Positions 36,990-46,336 of a stretch of DNA of 62,481 bases are shown piece after piece. The position numbers were made by a program, and so were the translations under genes. Source of the stretch: Mogibacterium sp. (GTDB lineage Bacteria; Bacillota; Clostridia; Peptostreptococcales; Anaerovoracaceae); assembly GCA_017515425.1 (NCBI GenBank), contig JAFWFU010000025.1:1-62481 (forward strand), in the 5' to 3' direction. The notes under the pieces are model-generated. The model saw nothing but the letters and a program-made list of their open reading frames with translations, was not told the DNA's origin and made no database searches. Each line of letters begins with the position of its first letter. Within the stretch, counting starts at the first letter, position 1.

Positions 36990-38525
36990 TTATAATCCAA
37001 GCTTAGGCGCAGGGTTGATTGCCGAGCCATTCGATATTATCTCAAAATGGAGATGCGGACCCGTACTGTTACCCGTGCTTCCCACAAAAGCGATATTCTG
37101 TCCCTGATATACCTTGTCACCGGCGCTCACTATGAGCCTACTGCAATGCGCATACCTCGTAATATATCCGTTTTCGTGGTCAATATCTACGCAGTTTCCG
37201 TACCCGCCGTTATAGCCCGCTCTTATTACGGTTCCGCCGTCGCTGGCATAAATCGGAGTTCCTGTCGGGCCTGCCAAATCAAGACCCGTATGCATTCTGC
37301 CCCACCTCGGTCCAAACGGAGAAGTAATCGTATACCTCTGGACAGGCATTGCAAACACACCCGTCGCAGCCGTTTTCGGTCTCTCCGCCGTTCCGACGAG
37401 GATAATCTTATCCTGGACTTTTCTGATAGTCTCAATCTTGTCGGTCTTTCTGTCGACGACCTCGCCGCTCTCCTTGGTAATCGTTCCCTCGAATACCTGA
37501 ATGCCGTCAACGCCCTCCTGTTCTATGAAGGTATCGCCCTTATAGTATTCGTCTGACTCCCTCTTCACCGTCTTATATTCCACGATTTCCTTCATGCGCC
37601 CGGTCTCCACCATAGTAACGCTCAAAGGCTCTACGGTCTTATGTATGCAGACCTTATCGCCCTGCTCGGGCTCGGTCGCTATATCTGAATTTGACTCGTC
37701 ATAAATATTCTCCGCGGCAACGGAAAAATCCTGCATGAGCGTCTCAATGCTCTCGCCCTCTTCCACGATATGGTAAATCTCCATATTGCCGCCTTTTATC
37801 ATCTGTCTGCGCGCGGACGCATTGTCCTGCACGCTGATGAGAAGGACGTTAAGCGGCTTAATATCCAAGGCGTTTGCGAATTCGGAAGAAACCAGCGTCA
37901 TTCCCGTATCAGGTCTGCTCATCTCCGCCTGAGTTTCCAGCAGAAGCTTTTCGGCGTCATCACTGTCCTTTACGACCGCGACGAGCTCCTCTCCGTCATA
38001 AACCCCGAAAGCCTCTGTCTCTATATCCGTCATATAAACGAGCTTGTTCACGGCGGCGTCAGAATTATCAATGCTCTTCCCGCGGGAATCTACGGTGTCA
38101 AAGGTTATATTCCGATTTGCCACGAATTCCACATCAAGCGAACTCCCGCTGTTTTCCGAAAGCTTCTGTCCGGCGATCTCGAGCACTTCCGTAACCTCTT
38201 CCTGTTCCCTCACATACCCGAGGACCTTCCCGTTGTATGCGTATTCATATACCGTGAAGCGGTTGAAGAGCACCAGCATTCCCGAGGCTGTTATAGTGAT
38301 TGACAGAAGCACCATTCCAATGACTCTGCGCGTATGCTTGTATGCGGCAGATATTTTGTAGAGCTCCACGATAAAGCCCCTGCCCATATTGATGATGATT
38401 TCGTCCGCACCGCTCTGAATGCGGTCTGCAAAATCAACAATGCGCGACAGAAATCTGACACCTCTGTCCCTCCTTGCATAAGGCTTTCTTTTTATCCTTC
38501 TAAGCTTGCGCCTTTTAATCTTCAA
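36990..38525 (-). CDS. Membrane-anchored M23 peptidase with LysM and G5 domains
   Basis: A 511-residue cell-wall hydrolase. One membrane helix near residue 70 (VIGMVLLSITITASGML). A LysM-like segment (IYHIVEEGESIETLMQDF), a G5 domain (~residues 310-385) and a C-terminal LytM/M23 domain follow. Zinc ligands are visible in RMHTGLDLAG and HLHFE. It probably trims peptidoglycan crosslinks in growth or division. The start overlaps the DnaD-like gene by 4 nt. Confidence 0.92.
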   Translation of the reverse strand: MKIKRRKLRRIKRKPYARRDRGVRFLSRIVDFADRIQSGADEIIINMGRGFIVELYKISAAYKHTRRVIGMVLLSITITASGMLVLFNRFTVYEYAYNGKVLGYVREQEEVTEVLEIAGQKLSENSGSSLDVEFVANRNITFDTVDSRGKSIDNSDAAVNKLVYMTDIETEAFGVYDGEELVAVVKDSDDAEKLLLETQAEMSRPDTGMTLVSSEFANALDIKPLNVLLISVQDNASARRQMIKGGNMEIYHIVEEGESIETLMQDFSVAAENIYDESNSDIATEPEQGDKVCIHKTVEPLSVTMVETGRMKEIVEYKTVKRESDEYYKGDTFIEQEGVDGIQVFEGTITKESGEVVDRKTDKIETIRKVQDKIILVGTAERPKTAATGVFAMPVQRYTITSPFGPRWGRMHTGLDLAGPTGTPIYASDGGTVIRAGYNGGYGNCVDIDHENGYITRYAHCSRLIVSAGDKVYQGQNIAFVGSTGNSTGPHLHFEIISNGSAINPAPKLGL

Positions 38526-39994
38526 TCTGAATTCTTCTCCCTATACCAGATATATGCTTCGTCGGCTCTGGCTCTGCAACATGTGCAAACCCGCCCCTCG
38601 TCGGTATATCCCGTGTCGCGGCATATATCACATCTGTATTTTCTATCGAGGAAATCGGCTGGATAGCCCTCGTCCTCAAGTATGGTTTTCTTTCTCTCTT
38701 CGAGCCTCTTCTTCTCGTTTCTGAGCTCTTCTCTGGACTTTCTCCCGCTGCCCCCCGGCATTATGCTCGCAATGGCGGCGTTCAGTTCTTTTTCTCTGTC
38801 CAAAACTTCCTTCATGCCCGGGAGACTCTCCACCGCCTCTCTTATTCTTTTCTTATGGGCGGACTCGTCCTCTTCCCTTATATGGTCGTAATAGTCTCGG
38901 AGCACCTTTCGGCTCACCTTCGCGCCGCTGTTCTCCGCATTGCCCGAAGCGCCTTTAGCTGAGCCTGTCTCTGCGCCTCTCGAAAAAGGAACCTTGACGC
39001 CGCCCCTCTCCAGCATTTTATTTTCGAGGATTTTATTTACATATCTCAGGTTCGGCTCCCTTATTCCGGCAGACGCCCTGCACGCGGCCAAGATCTCATC
39101 GAGCTTAAATCCCATTTCGTCAAACCACGGATCCATAATTGCCCTGTCCCCCGGATTGCTCAGGCGGTTAAACCCGAGCGTCTTGAAAACTTCCCTATAA
39201 GCATTGTTTCTTGCGCTTCGCTCAGCCAAAAGATTCTTTACGGCTGAAATATCCTCGCAGCCTTCTTCCTTCCAGCGGAGAGCCACTTGGAAAACATAGT
39301 CCACATCATATCTGTCAAGCTTCAAATCCGCACAATAGTCTATGGCGTAGAACAGGACTTCCGCCTTTATGCCATAAACCTTTAAGGCGTCCTCTATCTT
39401 GCCGGTCTCGCGCCTCGACACCGTCCTTCCCACCACTTCCTGATACCTGGCGAAAAGCTGCTGTAGCTGCCTGTCTATAAGCCTCGCATCAAGCCCTGAG
39501 TCCGCCGACGCGCCCGTGCCTGTCGCATTTCCTGCGCCTTCCATATTTTCCGCGCCGTCCGTGCTGTCAAAATCGTAGAATGTGTCCACTTCCTCGTCAT
39601 CAAAGTTTTCATTCCCGCTTGTATCGGGTTCACTCTCAGCCTTCGCCGCCTCTGCCGTCTCTGCCACGGGATAAGGCGCGCTCTTCCCGTAAAAGCTCTC
39701 CAGCATTCTGCTAAACTCGATTGTCAAGCCGTCCGAACTCTTTCTGATGAGTCCTTGAGCCGCCCAATATTCCCAAGCTTCCTCGACCTCGGTCTCGGTC
39801 AGTCCGAGAATCATTGCTAACTTCCGATTGTCCGTCTCCTCTTCGTACTGCGCACAAAAGAGAGCATAAAGATAGACTTTAACATAGTCTCCAGGTGCTC
39901 CCGGGAGATATTCGTTGATGAAGAGGTTCTCCACCCTCGTCATATATAAAAGCGTATCTCTTCGCTCTGCAATTTTCAGCTTGATCTTGGACAT
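38522..39994 (-). CDS. DnaD-domain protein fused to a helicase-loader (DnaI/DnaC) N-terminal domain
   Basis: A 490-residue replication protein. Residues ~15-95: DnaD winged helix. Residues ~165-320: two tandem DnaD/DnaB_2 domains (ARYQEVVGRTVSRRE, YREVFKTLGFN). Residues ~360-490 match the N-terminal region of DnaI/DnaC-type loaders: helical segment, GYPADFLDRKYRCDICRDTGY, then CTCC (zinc ligands). In relatives this domain heads an AAA+ ATPase gene next to dnaD; here no ATPase domain follows and the next gene is a peptidase. The retained part is the helicase-binding portion. Lies 29 nt after dnaB. Confidence 0.82.
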   Translation of the reverse strand: MSKIKLKIAERRDTLLYMTRVENLFINEYLPGAPGDYVKVYLYALFCAQYEEETDNRKLAMILGLTETEVEEAWEYWAAQGLIRKSSDGLTIEFSRMLESFYGKSAPYPVAETAEAAKAESEPDTSGNENFDDEEVDTFYDFDSTDGAENMEGAGNATGTGASADSGLDARLIDRQLQQLFARYQEVVGRTVSRRETGKIEDALKVYGIKAEVLFYAIDYCADLKLDRYDVDYVFQVALRWKEEGCEDISAVKNLLAERSARNNAYREVFKTLGFNRLSNPGDRAIMDPWFDEMGFKLDEILAACRASAGIREPNLRYVNKILENKMLERGGVKVPFSRGAETGSAKGASGNAENSGAKVSRKVLRDYYDHIREEDESAHKKRIREAVESLPGMKEVLDREKELNAAIASIMPGGSGRKSREELRNEKKRLEERKKTILEDEGYPADFLDRKYRCDICRDTGYTDEGRVCTCCRARADEAYIWYREKNSD

Positions 39995-40023
39995 TATTAT
40001 CTGTCTTTTTCCTTAAACGAACC

Positions 40024-41394
40024 TTATTCTCTAGCCATATTGCCGAATTTTACATATCGCGGAATCCACGTCAGATTGGCAATCCCGACAGGACCGTTTC
40101 TGTGCTTGGCTATATTGACCGCACATGTAAGCGCAGCATTCTCGCTGACCTCTGCCCTGTCCTCATCATTGTTGTAGTAATCATCTCTCTTGAGGAATAT
40201 GACCACGTCAGCGTCCTGCTCAATAGCCCCCGAATCCCTGAGGTCGGAAAGCTTCGGCATATGGTCTCCGCCCCTTTGCTCGGGACCTCTGGAAAGCTGC
40301 GAAAGCAGAATGACTGCACAGTCGAGTTCCTTCGCCATAATCTTGATAGACCTCGTAATGGCTGCAATTTCCTTCTCCCTCTGCTCTATTCTATAGCCGC
40401 CCATGCTCATAAGCTGCAAATAGTCTATGACCACGAGGTCAATGCTGCCCTTTTCCTGTTTGAACCTGCGACATTTATTCTTCATTTCTATAGGGGTTAT
40501 CACAGAGCTCTCGTCTATCACCATAGATGTTCCGTGGAGCTCTTCCTGAGCCATGCTCAGCGCTTCCCATTCCTCATTGCTGACCTCGGCTTTTCGGATA
40601 TTTTCTAGCGGCACGCTCGCCTTCATGGAGAGCAGTCTCTGCCCGAGCTGAGTATTAGCCATCTCCAAGCTGAACACCATGACGTTATACCCGTTTGACG
40701 CGGCGTTCTCCGCCACATTAAGAGCCCAAGCCGTCTTTCCCACGCCCGGTCTTGCCGCCAAAATGATGAGGTCCGTTCTCTGAAATCCGCCGAGAATTTT
40801 ATCCACGTCGCGGAACCCCGTCTCGATTCCCTTAATGGCTCCACCCTGTTTTTCCAGCTCCCTCAGATTGCTCAGGTTTTCATGGAGAACATCGCCCACC
40901 GCCACATACTGACTTCTCTGCGCTTTGTTCGCAATATTCAGTATGCGCTGCTCCGCATTGTCAAGAATATCCTCTGGCGGAAGCTCTCCCGAATAGGCGG
41001 CGTCCCTTATGGACTCCGCCTCGTTTATGAGCTGGCGCATTTTGGATTTGTCGTCGACAGTCTCCGCATAATATTTGGCATTAGAAACGACGATTGCCTC
41101 GTCCATCAGTTTGCTCAGATATGTAATGCCTCCGGTCATCTCCGCAATCTTTTTCTGCTTGAGAGCGGAATAGACAGTCGTGATGTCCACGCCCACGCCC
41201 TTCTGATCCATCTCCAGCATGGTTCTGTATATCTCCTGATGTTCCTTCAAATAGAAGTCGTCAGGTTTCAGTATTCCCGTAACGTCCGCTCTGGCGTCGG
41301 GGCTTTTCAGCATAGCGCCCAACACCGCCTTTTCCGCCTCAATATCCGTCGGCGACACAAGCACATTCTCTTTTCTCTCTTCGTCCATTGCCAT
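40024..41394 (-). CDS. dnaB: Replicative DNA helicase
   Basis: A 456-residue hexameric helicase. N-terminal domain: PTDIEAEKAVLGAML. RecA-like domain: Walker A ARPGVGKTA, Walker B DLVVIDYLQLM, SQLSRGPEQR and the arginine finger near KHRNGPVG. Start ATG at 41394 or two codons later; GAAGAG precedes. The upstream leader is a long purine tract on the coding strand. Confidence 0.97.
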   Translation of the reverse strand: MAMDEERKENVLVSPTDIEAEKAVLGAMLKSPDARADVTGILKPDDFYLKEHQEIYRTMLEMDQKGVGVDITTVYSALKQKKIAEMTGGITYLSKLMDEAIVVSNAKYYAETVDDKSKMRQLINEAESIRDAAYSGELPPEDILDNAEQRILNIANKAQRSQYVAVGDVLHENLSNLRELEKQGGAIKGIETGFRDVDKILGGFQRTDLIILAARPGVGKTAWALNVAENAASNGYNVMVFSLEMANTQLGQRLLSMKASVPLENIRKAEVSNEEWEALSMAQEELHGTSMVIDESSVITPIEMKNKCRRFKQEKGSIDLVVIDYLQLMSMGGYRIEQREKEIAAITRSIKIMAKELDCAVILLSQLSRGPEQRGGDHMPKLSDLRDSGAIEQDADVVIFLKRDDYYNNDEDRAEVSENAALTCAVNIAKHRNGPVGIANLTWIPRYVKFGNMARE

Positions 41395-41399
41395 CTCTT

Positions 41400-41530
41400 C
41401 TTTTTCTCTTGTCTCTTGTTCTCTTTTCTTCTTTTCTTCTTTTTTCTCTTGTCTCTTGTTTTCTTTTCTCTTTTTTTCTTTTGCTCTTGCTTTCTCTTCT
41501 GTTCTCTTCCTATCTTGTTCTTTTTGATTT
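41400..41530. repeat. Polypyrimidine (coding-strand polypurine) tract before dnaB
   Basis: About 130 nt almost wholly C/T on the plus strand with an imperfect direct repeat of CTCTTGTCTCTTGTT separated by ~48 nt. In the dnaB mRNA this is an A/G-only leader. No gene. Confidence 0.7.
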
Positions 41531-41602
41531 CAATACATACTATCGCTCGTTAAATTTTTAACGACGCCCCGGTTCTCAAAACCCTCTTTGCTCGCTAATT
41601 CT

Positions 41603-42058
41603 TTAATCTTCTTTTCCGTCCTCAATTCTTACTTCCATTTTTGCGCTCACGTCCTGGAAAATCTTTATCTCCACTTCGCTCACGCCCATTTCCTTGATAG
41701 GTTTCTCAAGGACTATCTTTCTGCGGTCAATCTCCTCTCCGATTTGCTCCTTAATCGCCTCGGCAATATCCATTGACGTTATCGAACCAAAAAGCCTTCC
41801 GCCTTCTCCCGCCTTGGTCTTTATCACAACCGGCGCGCCTGAGAGCTTCTTGGCAAATTCCTCTGCGGCTGCCTTGTCCTGCGCGAACCTCTCCTTCATC
41901 TTAGCGGCAGCCTTTTCCATGGCTCTTTTGTTCCCCTCGGTCGCCTCCACGGCTTCACCTCGCGGGATAAGCCTGTTTCTCGCAAACCCGTCGCTTACCT
42001 TTACGATTTCTCCTGCTTTTCCCGTGCCTTTTACGTCCTTTTTCAGTATAACTTCCAT
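41603..42058 (-). CDS. rplI: Ribosomal protein L9
   Basis: A 151-residue 50S protein. The N-terminal domain MEVILKKDVKGTGKAGEIV and GFARNRLIPRG is canonical, followed by the long helix and C-terminal domain. AGAGGAGACGGAT precedes the ATG at 42058; the longer frame to 42088 is not supported. gdpP lies 79 nt upstream, the usual gdpP-rplI-dnaB order. Confidence 0.97.
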   Translation of the reverse strand: MEVILKKDVKGTGKAGEIVKVSDGFARNRLIPRGEAVEATEGNKRAMEKAAAKMKERFAQDKAAAEEFAKKLSGAPVVIKTKAGEGGRLFGSITSMDIAEAIKEQIGEEIDRRKIVLEKPIKEMGVSEVEIKIFQDVSAKMEVRIEDGKED

Positions 42059-42137
42059 ATCCGTCTCCTCTAATAATATCTCCAGCATCTATCGACTGTC
42101 TTTTATCTGTCTTTTGCCTGCATTTTATCTGCCTTTT

Positions 42138-43937
42138 CTAATACAGCGTATCCCTTCTGTTAATTACGTCAATCTTGCTTTCATCCTCGAACTCGTCGTC
42201 CTTCTCCTGAATTTCCTTTATCAGTCTGCGAAGCTCCGCCGACACTTCGTCCAAAGGCTTGTCAGGCTGCGCTGCGGCTGATGTGAAATGACCTCCACCG
42301 CCCATTTTTTCCATGAGGCTCTGCACATTTATATCACCAATGGATCTCGCACATACGATAGTCTTTCCCTTGTCGGTGAGCCCGAGGACGAAGGACGCCT
42401 GCACATCTTTAATCATCAGAAGCTCGTCCGCAATCTGCGCATTTATAATCTGAGAATTCTCGCCGCCGACATTGTTTATAGCGAAGGCTATGCCCTGCTC
42501 GGTAATCTCCGCATTGCCTATGGCTCTCGCCTTTATCATTATATCTTCTCCCTTCATCTGGAAGAATCTCTTAACCTCAGTGGTATCCGCGCCCGCTCGT
42601 TTAAGCCATGACGCCGCCTCGAAAGTCCTGACTCCCGTCCTTCCTGAAAAATTGTTGGAGTCCACCATTATGCCTGCCAGCATTGCCTCGGCTTCGAATT
42701 TGTTTATGAAGCGCTTCTGCGCGATATGCTGCATAAGCTCCGCCATAAGCTCGCTCGCGGAAGATGCGTATGACTCGATATATGCCACCGCCGCATTGTG
42801 ATAGGAGTCCTCAGTCATTCTATGGTGATCTATGATAATTCTGTTCCTGCAAGCTTCGACCAGTTCCTCGCTTTCCACAAGCTGCGGTCTATTCGTGTCC
42901 ACAATGATGAGGAGCGTTTTGCGAGTTACCATTTTGAGTGCCTTTTCAGGCTTTATGATTTCATAGTCGCCCGTGCTTTCCGCCTGTTCATATATGGTGT
43001 CGAGAGCTTCATGCCGCTTGTCGAGCACTATATATGTTTCTTTTTCGAGGAATTTGCAAATGCTGTATGCTCCTATGGCAGAGCCGAAGGCGTCTAGGTC
43101 GGGGAATTTATGACCCATAATCAGCACCTTGTCGGCGTCCTTTATGAGCGCTCTCATTGCATGGGCGATTACTCTTGATTTCCCGCGGTTTCCCTTCTCG
43201 ACCGTCTGCATGGTTCCGCCGTAATAATGCGTTCCTTCGTCGGTCTTGACGACAGCCTGGTCGCCACCGCGCCCAAGCGCGAGTTCAAGTGCCGACTCCG
43301 CAAGGTCGGACGACTCCCTCAGATTTGCCGCCGATATTCCTATCCCCATGCTTATGGACGCAGGGAAGTCTATCTGCCCTTCGATAGACCTGACATCATC
43401 AAGGACGCTGAAATTATCCTCAATCATCTCGTCGAGCCTTCCCCTGCTCGTATACATGACATAGCTGTCCTCGCCCGTGCTCACTACAGGCGATTCGAAT
43501 CTGTCCGCCCATTTGTGCAGCATACTGTCAACCTGAGCAGGTACAGTCCTCTTCGAGTCCTCGCTTGTACTCGCCATAAATTCATCATAGTTATCAATAT
43601 TTATGAAAGCGATTACGGCTCTGTCGGACTCCATTTTAGTCATATAGCTGTAGCGCGCCGTCGCCTCGTCGAAGAAAACGACTATATCCTCGTCCTCTTT
43701 CGGATTTTCATTGGTCTTGAGCCTGAACACCCTGTCATTTTTCTCAATCACGCGCTCGTTTTTGTTGACATCCAAAAGCTCCGCTCTTTTCACTCCCGTA
43801 AGCGTAAAGAATTTGGAGCCGCTGATGTCCTCATAGACAAATACGTTTTTGATCAGCGCATTAGCGGCTGTAACATATCCGTTCGTGTCCACGATACACG
43901 CAGCCATAGGGATTTGATTTATATAGTTTGTTTCCAT
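42138..43937 (-). CDS. gdpP: GdpP-like cyclic-di-AMP phosphodiesterase without membrane helices
   Basis: A 599-residue protein: PAS domain (residues ~8-90), degenerate GGDEF (~100-240), then DHH/DHHA1. DHH metal motifs: IMGHKFPDLDAFGSA, LIIVDTNRPQLV, IIIDHHRM and GGGGHFTSAA. Typical GdpP has two N-terminal membrane helices; here the PAS begins right after the start. ATG at 43937 has AAAGGTG 5 nt upstream; even the longer frame to 43970 adds no hydrophobic segment. It presumably lowers c-di-AMP. Confidence 0.9.
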   Translation of the reverse strand: METNYINQIPMAACIVDTNGYVTAANALIKNVFVYEDISGSKFFTLTGVKRAELLDVNKNERVIEKNDRVFRLKTNENPKEDEDIVVFFDEATARYSYMTKMESDRAVIAFINIDNYDEFMASTSEDSKRTVPAQVDSMLHKWADRFESPVVSTGEDSYVMYTSRGRLDEMIEDNFSVLDDVRSIEGQIDFPASISMGIGISAANLRESSDLAESALELALGRGGDQAVVKTDEGTHYYGGTMQTVEKGNRGKSRVIAHAMRALIKDADKVLIMGHKFPDLDAFGSAIGAYSICKFLEKETYIVLDKRHEALDTIYEQAESTGDYEIIKPEKALKMVTRKTLLIIVDTNRPQLVESEELVEACRNRIIIDHHRMTEDSYHNAAVAYIESYASSASELMAELMQHIAQKRFINKFEAEAMLAGIMVDSNNFSGRTGVRTFEAASWLKRAGADTTEVKRFFQMKGEDIMIKARAIGNAEITEQGIAFAINNVGGENSQIINAQIADELLMIKDVQASFVLGLTDKGKTIVCARSIGDINVQSLMEKMGGGGHFTSAAAQPDKPLDEVSAELRRLIKEIQEKDDEFEDESKIDVINRRDTLY

Positions 43938-44315
43938 GCTTACACCTTTTCTCTCGCTTCGGCTTTTCACATACTCGCTATTGCTCTCTCGGCGATTCTC
44001 AATCTCCTAGTCCTTTAATAATACTTTATTGCAATTTCGCTTTATCTCGCTATCATTTCATCAGTTTAGCACGACTTCACTGTTTTGCATTTTCTTCTAT
44101 ATACTCTCACACTCATTCATTCCCCTAGGTTATCCGTCTAAAAAATTTTTTATAACACTATTCTGTGATTTTACTTTAACTCGCTATTACATCATCGCTT
44201 TAGTGCGGCTTAATTTTCCCTTCTTATTTTATTCGCACGCTTTCTCATTCTAAATTTTTCTTCTTCTCCACTTTCACGCGTTCGCGCGCACTTCTCACTC
44301 CGCTTTATTCGCCAC
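43938..44315. other. 378-nt intergenic region, pyrimidine-rich, no gene
   Basis: Between parB and gdpP. It holds two diverged copies of a ~45-nt segment (TTTATCTCGCTAT near 44041 and TTTAACTCGCTAT near 44173, each followed by CATC and TTTAG). No ORF or convincing terminator seen. Confidence 0.5.
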
Positions 44316-45545
44316 CTATTCAGCGACATTCCTGAGCAAATCTATTATGCGATTGAGCTCCTCAAGGCTATAATATTCTAACTCTATCCTTCCTTTGTTT
44401 TCATCACCCTTTATGCTAACCTTTGTCCCAATCAGAGTCTTGAGCTCCGATTCAACTGCCTTTATCTCCTCCGGAACTCGGCTTCCCGTCTCTTCATCTG
44501 CCTTCCGTCTGCGCTTTCTCTCCGGTTTCAGTTCATCCTTTATCTTCTCGGCGAGCCTCTCCGTCGCCCTCACGGATAGGTCATTTCGGATTATCTTCTC
44601 CGCCACCTCTCTCTGCTTTTGCTTGTCCGAAATATTGATAATCGTCCTTCCGTGCGCCGCGGACATTTTCCCGCTTGACACATATTCCTGTATTTCCGCG
44701 GGCAGTTTCAGAAGCCTTATGCTGTTTGTAATATATGTTCTGCTTCTGCCGAGCGAGACCGAGACCTGCTCCTGTGTGAAGCCGTATTTCTCAGTCATGG
44801 ACTTGAGCCCCTTCGCTTCCTCAATGGGGTTTAGATCCTCTCTCTGCATATTCTCGATTATGGCGACTATCGCATTTTGCCTGTCGTCGAAATTCCTGAT
44901 GATACATGGCACGCGGGAAAGATTTGCCAGCCTCGACGCTCTCCAGCGCCTTTCTCCGGCAACCAGCTCATAACCGTTTGTGCTCTCCCTTATGATGAGC
45001 GGCTGTATGACCCCGTTCGCCGTTATGGAAGCGGCGAGTTCCTGTAGCTTGGCTTCGTCGAAATGCATACGGGGCTGCGCGGAATTCGGCTTTATGTCGT
45101 TGATGTCTACATAGATAACCCTGTCGGAATCTTCATCACTCGCAGCTCCCGCGGCTGATTCCTTAGCCTTCGCGCCGCCGGCTTTCCTTCCTACGCCCGA
45201 CCTGTCATTTGTCCTGTCTCCAGCCTTACCTGCGGTTTTGCCATTAGCGCCACCAACCGCCTCGGCATTAGCTCCGCTATCAGCCTCGGCGTCAATCATA
45301 CCTTCTGTCTTTCCCTTTGCTTTTGAGTCGCTCTTGTCGTTAGCGCTTCTGCTCGACTTGGCACGATAAGAAATCTTTTCTACCGTCGCCTTTGCCGCCA
45401 TCGCAGCCTTCGCAGACATATCCGCAGCGCTGTCCTCGCCTGCGTCCTCGGCGTCAGCATTAACCGCTTCACTCATTTCTAATATTGGCGCAACATCGGC
45501 AAACAGCGCGTCGAGCCCTCTTCCCAATCCGGCTTTCCTTGCCAT
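44316..45545 (-). CDS. parB: Chromosome partition protein ParB
   Basis: A 409-residue CTPase clamp that loads at parS. N-terminal ParA-activating peptide: MARKAGLGRGLDALF. The CTP-binding core has QPRMHFDE, IQPLIIR and GERRWRAS; the helix-turn-helix lies near FTQEQVSVSLGRSRTYI; a C-terminal dimer domain follows. An insertion of ~115 low-complexity residues (Ala/Lys/Ser/Gly) separates the N-terminal peptide from the core; most ParB proteins have ~15-25 there. Only 2 nt separate it from parA. Confidence 0.96.
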   Translation of the reverse strand: MARKAGLGRGLDALFADVAPILEMSEAVNADAEDAGEDSAADMSAKAAMAAKATVEKISYRAKSSRSANDKSDSKAKGKTEGMIDAEADSGANAEAVGGANGKTAGKAGDRTNDRSGVGRKAGGAKAKESAAGAASDEDSDRVIYVDINDIKPNSAQPRMHFDEAKLQELAASITANGVIQPLIIRESTNGYELVAGERRWRASRLANLSRVPCIIRNFDDRQNAIVAIIENMQREDLNPIEEAKGLKSMTEKYGFTQEQVSVSLGRSRTYITNSIRLLKLPAEIQEYVSSGKMSAAHGRTIINISDKQKQREVAEKIIRNDLSVRATERLAEKIKDELKPERKRRRKADEETGSRVPEEIKAVESELKTLIGTKVSIKGDENKGRIELEYYSLEELNRIIDLLRNVAE

Positions 45546-45547
45546 AT

Positions 45548-46336
45548 CTATCCCTCTTTCTTTTTGTTAGCCTTTTCCCTTGCAAGGAATTCTTTGGTGA
45601 ACGCCTGATAAGCTTTGGCTCCCGGCGCAGACGAATCGTATTTTATGATAGGAACTCCGAAGCTAGGTGCTTCTGCGAGCGTTACATTTCTCGGAATAAT
45701 TGTCTCGTAAAGGACAGCGCCGAAGAAGCTTCTGACGTCCTCAACGACAGCCTGTGAAAGATTTGTGCGCCCGTCGAACATGCTGAGAATAACCCCCTCT
45801 ATATACAGTTTGGGGTTCATTCTGCTCTTTACCATTTCTATAGTGCTGATGAGCTGGCTCACTCCTTCCAATGCGTAGAACTCGCACTGAACGGGGATAA
45901 GTACACTGTCCACAGCCGTCAGAGAATTTATAGTCAGTATGCCAAGCGAAGGCGGGCAGTCGACCAGAATATAGTCATAGTCCTTTCTCACCGCGTCGAT
46001 TACCCTCTTGAGTCTGCCTTCCCTGCCTTCAAGCTGTGCGAGCTCCACTTCCGCGCCTGCCAAATCCGCGCTGGCTGGAATGATATACAGGTTCTCCGTA
46101 TTCGTAGGCAATATTGCCTCTGCGATTTCAAAGTCGGTGTCTATCAGGGCGTCATAAAGCGTGGTTTGAAGGGTTCTCTTTCTGATACCTATTCCGCTGG
46201 TGGTATTTCCCTGCGGGTCTATGTCTACCATGAGAACCTTCTTCCCTTTGCTGGCGAGCCCTGCCGCCAAATTGATATTAGTTGTGGTCTTTCCCACACC
46301 GCCCTTCTGGTTGAAAATAGCAATAGCCTTGCCCAT
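45548..46336 (-). CDS. parA: Chromosome partition ATPase ParA/Soj
   Basis: A 262-residue deviant Walker ATPase: FNQKGGVGKTTTNINLA, VDIDPQGN, and DYILVDCPPSLG. It moves or regulates origin regions together with ParB and may act on DnaA. AGAGGTAATAACAT precedes the ATG. Transcribed with parB. Confidence 0.97.
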   Translation of the reverse strand: MGKAIAIFNQKGGVGKTTTNINLAAGLASKGKKVLMVDIDPQGNTTSGIGIRKRTLQTTLYDALIDTDFEIAEAILPTNTENLYIIPASADLAGAEVELAQLEGREGRLKRVIDAVRKDYDYILVDCPPSLGILTINSLTAVDSVLIPVQCEFYALEGVSQLISTIEMVKSRMNPKLYIEGVILSMFDGRTNLSQAVVEDVRSFFGAVLYETIIPRNVTLAEAPSFGVPIIKYDSSAPGAKAYQAFTKEFLAREKANKKKEG

